Below are positions 44,854 to 56,358 of a stretch of 64,000 bases of DNA, in pieces (the first letter of the stretch is position 1; each line of letters opens with the position of its first letter). Under the pieces are notes generated by a model that made no database searches, was not told where the DNA came from, and was given only the letters and a program-made list of their open reading frames with translations. The DNA comes from Prinia subflava (lineage: Eukaryota; Chordata; Aves; Passeriformes; Cisticolidae): positions 8,312,032 through 8,376,031 of the forward strand of contig NC_086256.1 of the NCBI RefSeq assembly GCF_021018805.1. Reading direction: 5' to 3'. A program made the position numbers and the translations under genes.

Positions 44854-46869
44854 GTTTTTAATTACAGCCTTTCTGGCAAAGCCATGTTGAGGGCAGCCTG
44901 CACTGGCAGCCCTGCCTGGGAACACCGCCGAAGCCAGGAGCAAGGACCTGCTTCATTAAGGGCATTCCCACATAATTGAATCAAATATGCTCACGGAAAC
45001 GACAGGAGCCAAACATTCCCACCCCGGCAGCCGATGAGAAAGCTTCTCCTCTTCACTGTGACAGGCGAAGTGACAACAGGAGGGAGTAATTTATGGCTCT
45101 CTGGGACTGCTCCTCATCTCGGGGCTCATCCCTGACATTCCCACCGCCACACAAAGGCTGCAGCCGGCCGCTGGTGCCCAGGGGACCCCGCGCTGTCACA
45201 CACAGCAAGGAGACGAGCAGCCAGCAGGATCCCTCTTTCCTCCCACTCCTGTTTTTTCCCTCTGGTCCTCCTGCCTCTCCTTTCACCTTATTTCTCACTC
45301 CCCATTTTTTTTTTTTTTTAGTTTCCATGCCGAAACTGGGATGGGAGAGCAGGGCTAGGGGTGGATGGGAGAGGATGAGGTTGCTTTGAGACCACAGAGG
45401 CCACAGCGGGGACCTGCGCTACTGATGGGGATGCAGGAAACCTCCTGGGGGTGGGTCCACAGGCACTTTCAAACTTGTCCCCCCGGTAAACATTCCTTTC
45501 CCCCTGCTCTCGGAGCTATTCTCAGCCGCCCCAGTGACCTTTCCGGGGAACAATTTACTATTGTGTTTTGGTGAAGCCCAGCCTCTATTTTTACACTCTG
45601 TTTTGCTGATGCGGGCACAGGGAGCGAGACGGGAATCCAGCAGGAAATGGGAGGGAGCGTCTGGAGCACGGTTAAAGCTGCCCCGGCGCTTTGATGTGCC
45701 GTGGGCGAACCCGACGGGCTGGGGCCGGGGGCTTCTCTCCCTGCCCACCCCTCTGGTAAATCCCACACGGCACCAGCTTAATCTGGCCGTGCCACGGTGG
45801 CGATGGGTCCTGCAGCAAAGGGCTTTGGACAAAGGGGCCGGCAAAGCCGCGGTGCTACCGCGCTCCTCTGTGCAGGCACTAAACGAAAGGCAGCTTTGTG
45901 CTGGCTTTGTGTCGCTCAAGAATGCAGGAGGGAAGGGAAGGAGGTGGCTTCTTGACTGGGCTAGGAGAGGTTTGAGGACGTGCCCAAGCTGGTGTGCAGG
46001 AAAGGCACGGCACAGCATCCTGGCTTGCATCAGTGAAATGAACAGGCTGGAGGTGGCAGGTCTTGGTGTGAGGGGCTGTAGAGCCGTGGTCCTTCCTGAT
46101 GTGGGACCTGGAGCTGGGCTTGTCAGGAGTGAATGGCCCCAAAAATGCCAAGCATCATAGCCTAGAGTGGCTAGGGAAGGGTGGCTGCCTGCACGCCCAG
46201 TTCACCCTGAGTTTGTGGCAGGAAACAACAAGAGTCCCACTCCAGATGTGTATCTGGGAAGATGGCCAAAGCCCAGGGAAGGGAGGGAATGTGTCCAGTC
46301 CTGCAGCTGTTCTGCTTCCACCATTGTCAGCACCTGCAGCACAGCCCAGGTGTGCTGTGAGGCAGGAATAAGACCCTGCTGCCCAGGGCTTGCCCAGAGC
46401 CCACAGAAACCAGAGGTAAAATCATCCTGCGTGTCTGAAGTGTCCAGCCATGGTCTCCCCTACTGCCCATCCAAGGCTGCCTGCGGGGGATTGGGAGCTA
46501 AGGGGATGTTTACAGCAGCTGCCTCATCTCCAGAGCGCTTTGCTTGCTGTGATATATCCCCTCACACACTTCTGCAGCTGAAACAAAACACACCAACGCC
46601 TTCCAAGTCGTGCCTTTCAACCATCCAGCATTGCAGCACCACTGCTCTGAGCATCCAGTGTGCTCCACCCCCAGGAATGGCATTGAAACGGGAGCTGGAG
46701 GCTGGCAGGGGTATCCTGGATGGAGTCAGCAGTGTGCCAGTGTGGATGCCGTGGGTAGGGAAGGCTCTGTGCTTTCCAGGGGTGCAGGTGGTGAACTGGT
46801 GCCCTGTGCATGCTGGGCCAGGGAGCAGGCAGGGAACAAGCCTGGATGAGGCCCCAGTGTGGGACATCG

Positions 46870-47130
46870 CTGGAGGTGGGTTAGCAGTGACACATGGGCA
46901 CAGCCCGTGTGACAGGGAGTCACAAACACACGCTCCACAAACACCTGTCCATGCACAGGACAGGTGAGTGTGCACTGACTTGCTCACAAATGCACAGCCC
47001 ATGTGTAAGGGTGCACAAACACAAACACTCCTTTTTGCACATCCCATTCCTGTGGGCCACCCATGGATGCACATTTGCAGACAGTCCTAAATGCACATTT
47101 GGATGGATGTGGACGTGCAGTCCTGTATGT
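46870..47130. repeat. degenerate CACA-rich repeat
   Basis: Loose, diverged copies of a unit like TGCACAAACAC or ATGCACATTTG recur through about 260 bases. They create overlapping open frames rich in Cys, His and Thr that are not convincing genes. Confidence 0.55.
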
Positions 47131-47389
47131 GTCTTCAAGCCACCCAAGCCCATGACATGCTCACATGTCCCCCCTTGCACACTGCCCTGCTTGTGGTCCC
47201 CTCCAGACAAAACTCCAGGGTGGTTTTGCTTTTGGCTGCCATCAGCAGAAGTCACTCACAAGCTGCTCCCTGCCTCAGCCTTGCAAACACTGAGCTGTTT
47301 TTTCCCTTCTGGGTCAGGTGGCACCAAACCATCCAAAGCATGTACGGGATGTTTTTCCCGGGTGTTTCCAGGGCGGCAGGAGGGCTGAG

Positions 47390-48060
47390 CTGAGCCGTGC
47401 CAGCCGTTGCTCCTATCTCGGCCCTCTGCCCGTCCCTGGGACCACCCTCCAGCTGGTTCCATCCTGCTCCGAGCTGCTCCCCTCTATCGCTGCCTGCAGG
47501 TGCCGAGGGATGGGGATAAGGATGGGGATAACACCCACACCCCCCCCCAGGGACGGGCAGAAAGGCGGTGTGAGCGGGAGCGCGTCTGTCCTCTCCAGGG
47601 GGACAGTCCCCCCGCTGGCAATGCCCCCGCCCTGCCCGCTGCCCCGCTCTCCAGCAGGAGCTCGCAGTCGGTGCCGTGTCCCGGGGGTGGCAGCGGGGCT
47701 GTCCCCGCGGGGTCCCAGCCGAGCCCCTCGGCGAGCCCGGGCGGGCTCTTCCTTTGGATAGCCCTGGGGGAAGCGCCAGCGGCAGATAAATGGAACATCA
47801 AACCCACGGCAGCGCCCGCCGGGCCGGGGCCGAACCGGAGCGCAGCCGGGGCGGTTCCGAAGCGGAACCGGGGCGGTTCCAAAGCGGAGCCGGGGAGGTT
47901 CCCAAGCGGAGCCGGGGAGGTTCCCAAGCGGAGCCGCGGCAGAACCAGGCAGGTCCCACCGCGCCGCCCCCGCCGCTGCCGCCAGGGGGAGCCGCCCCCC
48001 GCCCCAGCGGCCCCGCGGGAGCGCAGCGCCCGCACCGCGGTTTGTCGATAACGGGGTATA
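47390..48060. promoter_or_regulatory. unassigned CpG island with TATA-like box
   Basis: Sequence dense in CpG stands alone between TAL1 and PDZK1IP1. It contains a 22-bp minisatellite and ends at a TATAAA (48057-48062). About 45 bases later a 100-base pyrimidine tract leads to a consensus TCTGCAG (ends 48210). This could be the promoter and next-exon acceptor of an unannotated transcript, or an enhancer that has become CpG-rich. Confidence 0.5.
47841..47936. repeat. 22-bp minisatellite in CpG island
   Basis: Four tandem 22-bp units (47841, 47863, 47885, 47907) of type CGGAGCCGGGGAGGTTCCCA plus AG, with an 8-base partial fifth. Units 3 and 4 are identical and units 1 and 2 differ by a few bases, so the array grew recently at one end. 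Confidence 0.9.
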
Positions 48061-48102
48061 AAGTTTTTTCTATGTTTTCCAAATGAAGTGTGTTAAGACT
48101 GT

Positions 48103-48208
48103 CTTTTTCCCTCTTCCTTTTTCCTTTTCCTTCTCCTTTCTCCTCTCCTCTCTCCTATCCCCATTCTCTCCATTCTCTCCTCCTGTCTTTCTCCATTCCA
48201 CCCTCTGC
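48103..48208. repeat. long polypyrimidine tract
   Basis: About 100 bases are almost entirely C and T and end in TCTGCAG, resembling a 3' splice site. They lie directly downstream of the unassigned CpG island. Confidence 0.7.
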
Positions 48209-49079
48209 AGGTCTCCCTGGGGTTACCGCAGGCCGACAATCGCTGTGTTAAACCCGCTGTATTTGAGCACTGCAGCTATTTTCCTGCAGAATTTTGTATT
48301 CTGGGATAGAAGGGTAGAGAGACAGCTACAGACAGCTGCTGTTCCCCCAGCTCAGCCAGGCTCTGGAGGTCTCTGCTGTCTGCAGGTTCCTTGGGGCAGT
48401 GGGCTCTGTGCCTGCGGTCACCAGCTCCCCGTTAGCTCTGCCAGAGGAGCACAGGGTCTCCTGGGGTTTCAGCAGAGGTGAGGTGACCCTGTGAAGACTC
48501 ACACTTCCTAGTGGGAGTGCCGATGGCTGTGCCAATGCCCTGCTATTTATTGACTTCTAATTAATGCCCCGCCAGTGCTGGAAACAACCTCTTCTCCTCA
48601 GTCCCAGGCAAAGGCATCTCTCAGGGGTCTTCACCTTTTGCCCTCAAAACCTGTTTGGGGTTGGATCCCAGAGTTCTGAGGTGCTGTGACACATCAGCAC
48701 AGTTTGGCACTGTCCAGCCCTTTGTGCCAATCCTGTCCTTCCCGCAGGAGCCCTGGATCCCTGTCCCCATCTCACGGTACTCAGCATGTCTACAGCAGCA
48801 TCCTGGGGGGCCGGCAGCCTCCAGAGCTTCAGGAATGGGTTAAGGTTCCCAAAAAGCTCTCCTCACTTCAATATACCCTGACAAATGCCCTTTTCAGGCC
48901 TGGGACTCACATGAAATCCCTGTGGCCTTTCCATGTCCCTCCCACTCCCTTCCCCAGCAATAGAAGTCACTGCTCTGAGGAGATGAGGACAGGATTTTCC
49001 CCCTCTCCTCCATTACCTGCATATGCTTGCTTGGGTGGCAGCCAGAAAAGTGACTTCATGCATTCAATCTTTTTTTCCC

Positions 49080-49400
49080 TGCCCTTTATTTTTCATTTTA
49101 TTTTTCCACCAGCCCAGGGCTCTCTCCTGTTGTCGAGCCGAGGGGGAATCATCCCGGCCAAATCCTACCCCTGTGTTATGGTAATCGCGGCTGCCACCCA
49201 GCAGATGCAGCTCGCTGAAATAAAAGGGCTGTTTAACAGGCACGGAGAAGGAGAGGGGAGCTTTTGTTTGGCACTCGCCAGGGCTGGAGTACACTTGTAA
49301 AGCAACAACTGGAGCTCGTTGAAAAGAAGTGGAGGTTATTAGATTCATTTCACTTACTGCCGATGGTCCTGCTATTTTTATCCCTCCACATTCCAGGAAA
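49080..49400. promoter_or_regulatory. candidate enhancer with E-box, GATA and ETS sites
   Basis: Non-repetitive sequence of mixed composition has an E-box CAGATG (49201-49206), a TTTATCC GATA-type site (49378-49383) and an ETS-type CAGGAAA (49394-49400), about 18.4-18.7 kb downstream of the inferred TAL1 promoter. The limits are by eye. Confidence 0.3.
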
Positions 49401-50938
49401 AAGCCCTGGTTCTGAGAAGGAAGAGGAGAGAGATGCTACCTGAAAACCTGCTGCCTCTGCTGCTGGAAATAGAGCTGGTGCCTAGAGCTTGTTCTGGTTG
49501 ATTGCAGGCCAGAGTTCAAGGATGCTTAGGCTGGTCTGTGTACTGGGGATGCTCCTCACTCTGCCCAGGGCCCTTTCTTTTTCCCAGTAAGACTGTGGGG
49601 CTGGAGGAGAGAAATCACCTTCCTCAGATGGTGCTGAGCAGGAGTGAATCTCTTCTCTACCCCTTGGGGATGTACACAGTCATGCAGGGGTATCCTGCTC
49701 ATGTGACATCACCTTTCCTGATGATCCTCTACCTTCCAGAATGCTTGGTTCTGCCTGTTGTGAGACAGCAAAGTTAAGAAGACTCAAGAGCACACTTAAT
49801 TTTACTGGAAGCTATCAAAACACAGGGCTTGTCACCAGAAAAGGTAGTCCAGAATCTGTCAGAGCTTGGACAGCAACGTGTTGCTGATGGGGAGGAAAAA
49901 AATTCAAGTGACCGCAGAAGCTGGGATGAAATAAATCTGCATCCTTGGGGTTACAGTCTCCTTTCAAAGTGTTGCAGTTTTGGATGGGAGAATGATAAAA
50001 AGTAGTGCCATGGGGTTTTTATCTTCCCCCAGGTAAGTGGGAACAAGGAAATTATTAGATGGGTTGGATTTCTGTCCCTGGTTCCCTCTACCTACCTATC
50101 TGTCCCTCTGCCTTGATGCATCTCTCACCAGCCCTCTTTGCTCTGAAAAACAGCAGTGATCCCCTTCAGATGCCAGGAATAAAATCAGTGCATTCCCTCT
50201 CCAATTCAGGTAGCTGTCTATAAATCTTCCCAGCTTCAGGCTGGTCTCCTAGGACTCCCACATCACTTGGGAACCTATTTAATCAGCCGAGATGATCTGT
50301 GCTGTTTGCTGCCCAAAGGCCCTTTGAACTCTTTGTCTCCTCGCTGAATGATGCTCGGATCCCGTGAGGGTTTAGCCAGATTGGCCCATTCTGTGTGACA
50401 GCCTCAGGTGAATAATGCCTGGAGCTGGCAGTGCGAGCCCAGGGTGCTGAGAAGAGTCCCAGCCCCTCTGCCAAGGCTTTATCTCCACATCTTCCCATGG
50501 CCCCTCGCTTGGCTCCCTGCAAAGCTCCATAAACCCACGGCAGCATGAACAGCACCCAGCCTGGTGCCAGGGGAAGAGAATTATAGCTCTTTTTGGGAAG
50601 GCTTGGCAAGGGCTGGAGGGGGTGTGTGAAATCACAGCCACCCCCTCCTGGGACTGCAGGCTTGATTTTCAGCATATTTTAGTGCATTTTAGGTTTTAGT
50701 TAGTTGGGAATCAGATCCATGCAGCAGCTTTGCTGAGGGATTTCTGGAAGAGGTTTTCCATGCTGGTCCAGCCCCTGGAAACACAGAACTCAGCATAGCT
50801 TAGGATATCACCTCCAGGAAACAAATCTAAAGCTGCCCCAAAGCTGCAGGGCTCTTGGACCAGTTTTCAACCAGGGAAGTGCTGGAGTGCCACCTTTAAT
50901 AGCTGAGATTCACTTCTAGACTGTGTTGAAGTTGTGCT

Positions 50939-50970
50939 GAAGGATGTTGGGAAACCTCCCAACATCCTTC
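50939..50970. repeat. perfect 14-bp inverted repeat with 4-base loop
   Basis: GAAGGATGTTGGGA (50939-50952), loop AACC, and its exact reverse complement (50957-50970). The hairpin has no T run after it and no wider stem, so it does not look like a microRNA precursor. Confidence 0.9.
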
Positions 50971-51059
50971 GAGCAAAAGCCTGGTGAGATCCAGCCACGT
51001 CCTTGCCCAAACTCCATCCAGCTCTGGCCCAAGGGGTCAGTGTTTCCAAAGGCTTCTGC

Positions 51060-51560
51060 CCTCCATAAATTACAATTTACCATGGACCACCATCAAGACA
51101 AAGTAACCTAATCTGCCCGCATATTAGGGTGTTGGAAAACAATAATCCAAGAAGGAAACACATTATCTGGCCTTGTTACTTTACAAAGTAATTTAAATTA
51201 ATTTTTCCCTAGAGTGGTTAGGGAGCACTGCAACTTGCCCTTGTCTATTCTCTCCGGCTAATGAAGCTTTACCAGAGACTGCTCGTGAATTCCTATTAAG
51301 ACCTCATCTTAGAGGTTACAGGGCAAAGCAATTTCTGCTCCTGGGAAAAATGCCTATGAATTTGTAATTGTAAGTCCATGTTTGATAGGGATTAGCATCT
51401 GAAAGGGGTAGAGTGGTGGGTAGCAGAGAAAACATTATTTCAATTAGCTGAAGAAAAGCAATTTAACATCTGATTATAGTTTACACTTTTAATTTTCTCC
51501 TATTTCTCCTACATTTTTCCTAATTCTCTGGAATCTGAGGTAATTATTTCCTGAAACTTT
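51060..51560. promoter_or_regulatory. candidate TAL1 stem cell enhancer (Ets/Ets/GATA)
   Basis: An AT-rich, non-repetitive block with homeodomain-like TAAT sites contains GGAA (51134-51137), AAGGAAAC (GGAA at 51154-51157) and TTATCT (51163-51168) within 35 bp. The mammalian TAL1 +18/+19 enhancer works through two Ets sites and one GATA site and lies between TAL1 and PDZK1IP1. This block is about 20.4 kb downstream of the inferred promoter 1a, in the same relative place. Orthology is inferred from motif content and position, not from alignment. Confidence 0.45.
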
Positions 51561-52173
51561 CCACCCTCACCAAAACTGCCACCTTTCCCTTCTCCTCCTT
51601 TTGTCCATCATAGTTGAGATTCCCATGTAAATGGTTGGTGAGTTCGTTTTTTACCTTTCACTCCTCTCCAGATTCACTGATTTGGGGGCTGGTGTAGAGG
51701 ATGCTGTATCCAATCCCACTGAAATGGGACATGATATTTTTCTTCATGCCATTGAGGTGAAAGATGAGGAGGAGGAGGAGGCTTTGCTCCACATCCAGGC
51801 ACATGGTCGGGCTTGTGCCCAGCAGCTTGACACGGTGCCAGAGCCTGACTCTCCTAGGCAGAGCCCCAGTGCCTAAAGATTCTCTCTGTGCTCAGAAATG
51901 ACTTCCAATTCCCTCTTTTCCTCCCATCCCTTGGCCTTAGCCTTGAGCTCAGCTGTGCTCCATCTATTTTTTCGTGGCTTCTGGTCTGGTATTTACTAAT
52001 GACGATGCAATCGTTTTTCGGGTGGGAGATTCCTCGTGAGAAGGCTTGTTGTTATTTAAGGAAGATCATGAAATCCATCCTTAATGAAAGGACAGGAGAA
52101 AGCCCTTCCACCAAGTTACACTGAAGCCTGAGATTATCATTTTTATGGGCTTCCAATCTCTCCTGCCTCACGT

Positions 52174-52193
52174 CTTATCAGCAAATGCAGCTG
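52174..52193. promoter_or_regulatory. TAL1-GATA composite site
   Basis: On the minus strand the order is CAGCTG, 8 bases, GATAAG (plus-strand CTTATC at 52174-52179, CAGCTG at 52188-52193). E-box plus GATA at 8-10 bp spacing is the known binding site of the TAL1-E2A-LMO2-LDB1-GATA1 complex, so this could be an autoregulatory enhancer core. Confidence 0.45.
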
Positions 52194-53279
52194 GAGGCTT
52201 CAAAAACCCTCCCAGCTTGCTGCTGATTTTATGGGATGAAGATTAGAGATGATCGGATAGCAAATTATTCATTCCATTCGATATCTCTGGGCAGGAGGGA
52301 ATATCCAGAGCAAAGTCAGCTCCTTCCTCCCTTTCTGAGACTCACACATTGGAAACCTTCCTATCTGCCACTCCAGCAAGGCAGCAGCGCTTTCCCCCCA
52401 CACTCAGGGGTGATTAGGGGTGCAGTATTCCCTCTCAGCAGATGGAAAAGCCAGGGGGAATCACAGATGCAGGCTTATCCCCCAACAATAAGGAAAAGCA
52501 GAGGCAGGTGGGGTTTCTTCTTGTTTCAGGGATTTTTAGTTTGATTCCTCCCAGCCCAGAGCAAGGCAGGGCAGAGCACGTAGGTGTTTTCTCAGCCTAA
52601 TTTTCCAAGGCTGAGAAGGGCCTGAGGCTGATGTGGACGTGCTGTGAGAGCCCTGGCAGCTCCTGACCTCAGGGACAGAGGAGCACGGAGCTCTGAGGGG
52701 ACAATGGACAGGGGAGAGACCCCAGAGCTGCCCTCAGACGTAGCAGCAGCATCAGCCCCCAGCACAGAGAGTGGAGGGCATGAATGCTGCCCAGAGACCC
52801 ATCCCAAAATCAACTGGTGCAGAAAATCTCACCCAGAACGTCCCATGAAATACTCACAGGCCACACTGGTGCTGCTGAGCAGACCTTAAGGGCACATGAA
52901 GGCCATGGATGCCTTTTGCCAAACTGTTGACACTTGGGTTTTTGACAACAAATAAATAAAAAAAATATATGGCAGTTTAAAGGCATTTTTAAAGAGGAGA
53001 AGTGGGGTGCAGAGCTGTGATGGATGAAAACCCAGAGCAGGAGCTGCTTTTTTCTGCTGCCTTTTTTCTGCTGCCTGTGCCAACCCACGTTGGCACACTG
53101 AACCAAGAAAATGCCCTTTTCACAGTGTTGTGGCTCCTGGTTCTCTCCTGGCAGCATCCAGAGCAGGCAGGATTTGAAAGAGAAGTGTCAACGGGAAATG
53201 AGAGAACTCTGGCATATGGAAAGAATGTTTGTTTTGGATGGCAGATGTCAAAAGAAACAAGAAATTGTAAATTTGATTT

Positions 53280-53390
53280 GTGGGGTTTTGGTGGTTTTTT
53301 GTGTTTTTTTTTGTTTGTTTGGTTGGTTGGTTGGTTTGTTGGTTTTTGGTTTTTTGTTTGTTTTTTTGTTTTGTTTTGTGTGTATGTATT
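53280..53390. repeat. T/G-rich simple repeat
   Basis: Runs of TTTG and GGTT units with no A or C for most of the length. It produces a Phe/Val/Gly-rich open frame that is not a gene. Confidence 0.85.
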
Positions 53391-53529
53391 TTTTAATGTT
53401 TCATAGCAGGTATTGAAATGTAATAAATTTATAATTACTTTTCTATGAAAAATACAATCTCTTCTTCAGGAAATGTTCAGGTTTGCTCTCATATGCATTT
53501 TTTTTATTTTTATGGCTCTGTCTGGGAGA

Positions 53530-53602
53530 CAGGGAGGAAATGGAGAGGATGAAAGAGGGAAGGAAGGAGGGAGGAAGGAAGGAAGTGAAGGAGGTGAAGA
53601 AG
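53530..53602. repeat. GGAA-type purine repeat
   Basis: A purine-only stretch of GGAA/GGGA units. GGAA repeats can bind ETS factors, but nothing else here suggests function. Confidence 0.75.
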
Positions 53603-56099
53603 AAACAAAACTATTTCCATTAAAACACAGAGTCCCACGATGTTTTTCAAAGAGGAACTGGCATCAGTGCTTTGAGATGTATCATCCAGGAATGTTGCTT
53701 TGAGCAAATACTGATTTTTCCTAAAAGTTATGTATTTTTTAGGGGAAATAATAATCAATTTTTGGAGTATCTGAGGGTAAAGCCTGAAATTCCAATCCCT
53801 GCTTTGTGTAAAGTCTGTTATTCAGCCAACTGCTCACATGGGTCCTTGAAAGAGCATTGAGCTGGCTCTGGCTCCACTTGGCTTTGGCCAAATGCTGCCA
53901 GGGTGATCTGTCCTTTCATGCCTCGGTTTCCCTCAGCTCTCAAATGCCCCTGTAGGGCTTTGTCTCACCATGGCTGGGTGAAGCTGGAGGCTTCTGTGAG
54001 AGAGACAGCAAAATTTCCAGCCCCCTGCAGCAGAAACTCACAGTTATTTGTTGTTGCAGGTCTGAGGCCACAGCCAGGACGACAAAAGGAAAACCTGGCT
54101 GGCAAATAATTTGTTGAAGTTTCAGACTTTGCCCCTGCAGGGAGGCTGCTACAGTGACTTGCAGCTTCTCATTCCCCCAGGCCAGACCCAGGGACATGCA
54201 ACCAAGGAGGTGCCAGGGAGTTTTGTCACAAAGGCACACACCTTCCCAATAGCTGGGGGACTAACCTTGCTTTGGAACCCAGGGGAGCTTTGAGATAAGA
54301 ACTTTTTGATTCCCTGGCCTCATCAGTGAGCCCAAAACGATTAAATCATTGAATTGTCTTAAATTTCATATCAATGTGGGAACGTGCCATTGGTAAAATA
54401 TGATTTGCTCCTCCGGATGGGGCTGACAGCACTGTCTGAAAGGCACAGAGCCCTGCCTTCATCCCAGGGCCTGCTCTGCCACGTCCTATCACCCCAACAC
54501 ACCAAAGTGTGTGGGTGGATCCCTGAGACCTCCCTGTCTTTGGGAAATCAGCCCAAGTCCCTGCAGCTATGCTGTGCAGAGCCCTGGGGTGATAACACAA
54601 CCCGGAGTGGTGGAGAAGGAACCTCAGGACCCAGCCCCAGGCGTGACAGGGGAGTGGACAGCAACAGCAGAATGTCCCAGACCTTGAATTTCCCAGGGGC
54701 AGCAGCAGGACCGGCTTCTCTAGCACTTCTGATGTGCTGATAAAGCCTTCTGCTCCAAATACCCAGGCTGCTTTTGCTGGGCTTTTGCAAAGAGAAGAGC
54801 AACAGGCAGGCAGCAAAGCTGGCAAGCCCTGCATGCTTTCCCAGATAATGTGGAAGCAGGTCTTGGGGAACCCAAAGTTCACCCTTGTTTTTGCTTATTC
54901 CCAAGCCGTTCCTTTTCCTCTGTAATATGATTAGAATGTTTTACAGGGCCTAATTATGGGCCCCTGTTGTGACACTTCCTTGCTGGGTGCAGTAGGAAAG
55001 TCCCTGCCCCACAGATTTCACAAGCAAAAATGAGCAGGGTTTGGCAGGGGGTTATCCCACACTGCAGCTGGGGACCTGGCCATGGAAAGGAACCTGGGAA
55101 AGAGTTGGGAACTGGGATTCGATCTTGTACAGCTCCAAGTCAGATCTGGCTTGTCTTCAGGATAAATGATATTATTGTAAATACAGTGTAAAGAGTTGAG
55201 ATGAAGGAGGGCAGTCCTCCCTTGGTGGGTGTGCATTCCTGAGGGGGCTGCACATTCCTGAACACGGGTCCCATGGGGATAAAGTGTTATTTGCTTCTCA
55301 GAGCACCCAGGCAGAGTCCCTGGAAGGGAAATCACCAGACCCAGAGGCTGGGGGCTCAGATACTGCTGAGGGGTTACAAAGATGCTGTGAGACATCACAA
55401 GAAGAGTGACAGTGAAACCCCAGGCTCACAGTTTCATAATTTCCTTCAGGGACAGCTTCCCAGCTGAAGTTTCCCAGCTATGAAGACAAATATCTTTTAT
55501 TCTTCGTGTGGGTTTTGTTTGCCAGTCATCCAAACCTGATATGGGCTGGAAAACTGCTTAATTCGGGACCTGCAAAGTTCTCTGTCCTGCAGCATCAGTG
55601 CAGCTTTTGTGAAGGGTGAGCCTTGCAGCCTGCTGCACCTCTTTGGCTGTTTCTACCTCTTCTGGTATTGACGAAATTTTGGAGACAAATTTTGGAAATT
55701 TTGGACCCTGACAGCTCAATAAAATGAAGGCTGGGTTTGCTCTGTTTAATAGTGCCACCATTAAACAAGGTGTGGAAGGTAAGAGGCAGTATCCAGCATG
55801 GAGTCTGGCCTATTAATTGGATGTTTCAAAGTCACAAACGTGTTTTGCTGGGCTATTAGTGACATTTGTGAAAAGAAAAAGCGAGGGAGTGAGTGAGGGT
55901 CCAGCAGGGTGGGAAGGAATGTCAGAGCTGGGACATTGCTGGATTGCCCCTGTGAAGAGGGGACCTGGGGGACACGGGGGACACGGGAGACACCACGCTC
56001 CCCTGGAGAAGAGTTTTACCCATCTGGGTCTCGTTTCTTCCTCCTGGGCCAATGCAAATATTTTGTGCCTGAGTTCCCCTCCACGCCCTACCCAAGGGG

Positions 56100-56294
56100 A
56101 CAGTCAGGTTCAAGTCACCGTGCCCCAAATTCCCCTCCGGCTTCCTCGGGAGAAGGCGGAGAGGCGCCTCCTTCCTCGGCAGGGTTCGAGAGGCAGTGGG
56201 AGCCCGCGGGGTTTGATCATTGACCAGGCGCTCGCTCCTGCCGGAGGGCGCCGTGCCCGAGCAGCGCCCGGCTCTCCTGCCCCGCAGCCCCGCC
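56100..56294 (+). promoter_or_regulatory. PDZK1IP1: PDZK1IP1 promoter and 5' UTR region
   Basis: G+C and CpG rise just upstream of the ATG at 56295 and continue to about 56460. No TATA box is seen. The start site cannot be placed from sequence. Confidence 0.45.
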
Positions 56295-56358
56295 ATGCCC
56301 GCCCGCCGCCTGCTGCTGCTGCTGCTGCTGCAGCTCCCGGCTGCCTTCTGCCAGCAAG
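56295..56358 (+). CDS. PDZK1IP1: PDZK1IP1 exon 1, signal peptide
   Basis: Encodes [20 protein letters not shown] plus Q. The Leu run is written largely by seven CTG repeats (56310-56330). The donor is CAAG|GTAAGG. The ATG has G at -3. Confidence 0.92.

Larger units (their letters stand above)
42356..56099. other. TAL1-PDZK1IP1 intergenic region
   Basis: I recognise no coding exon, RNA gene or transposable element in this 13.7 kb. Open frames here are short, overlap on both strands and show no known domain. In mammals this interval holds the TAL1 stem cell enhancer (+18/+19). Candidate elements, a CpG island and repeats are listed separately. Confidence 0.6.

Noticed and set aside
46167..47400. 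Cys/His/Thr-rich open frames over the CACA repeat region
   Set aside because: They arise from degenerate tandem repeats, overlap on both strands and have no domain.
47407..48051. 214-codon plus-strand frame and 183-codon minus-strand frame
   Set aside because: GC-driven frames over a CpG island and a 22-bp tandem repeat; no homology recognised.
50939..50970. Hairpin as a microRNA precursor
   Set aside because: The stem is only 14 bp with a 4-base loop and does not extend outward, too short for Drosha and Dicer processing.
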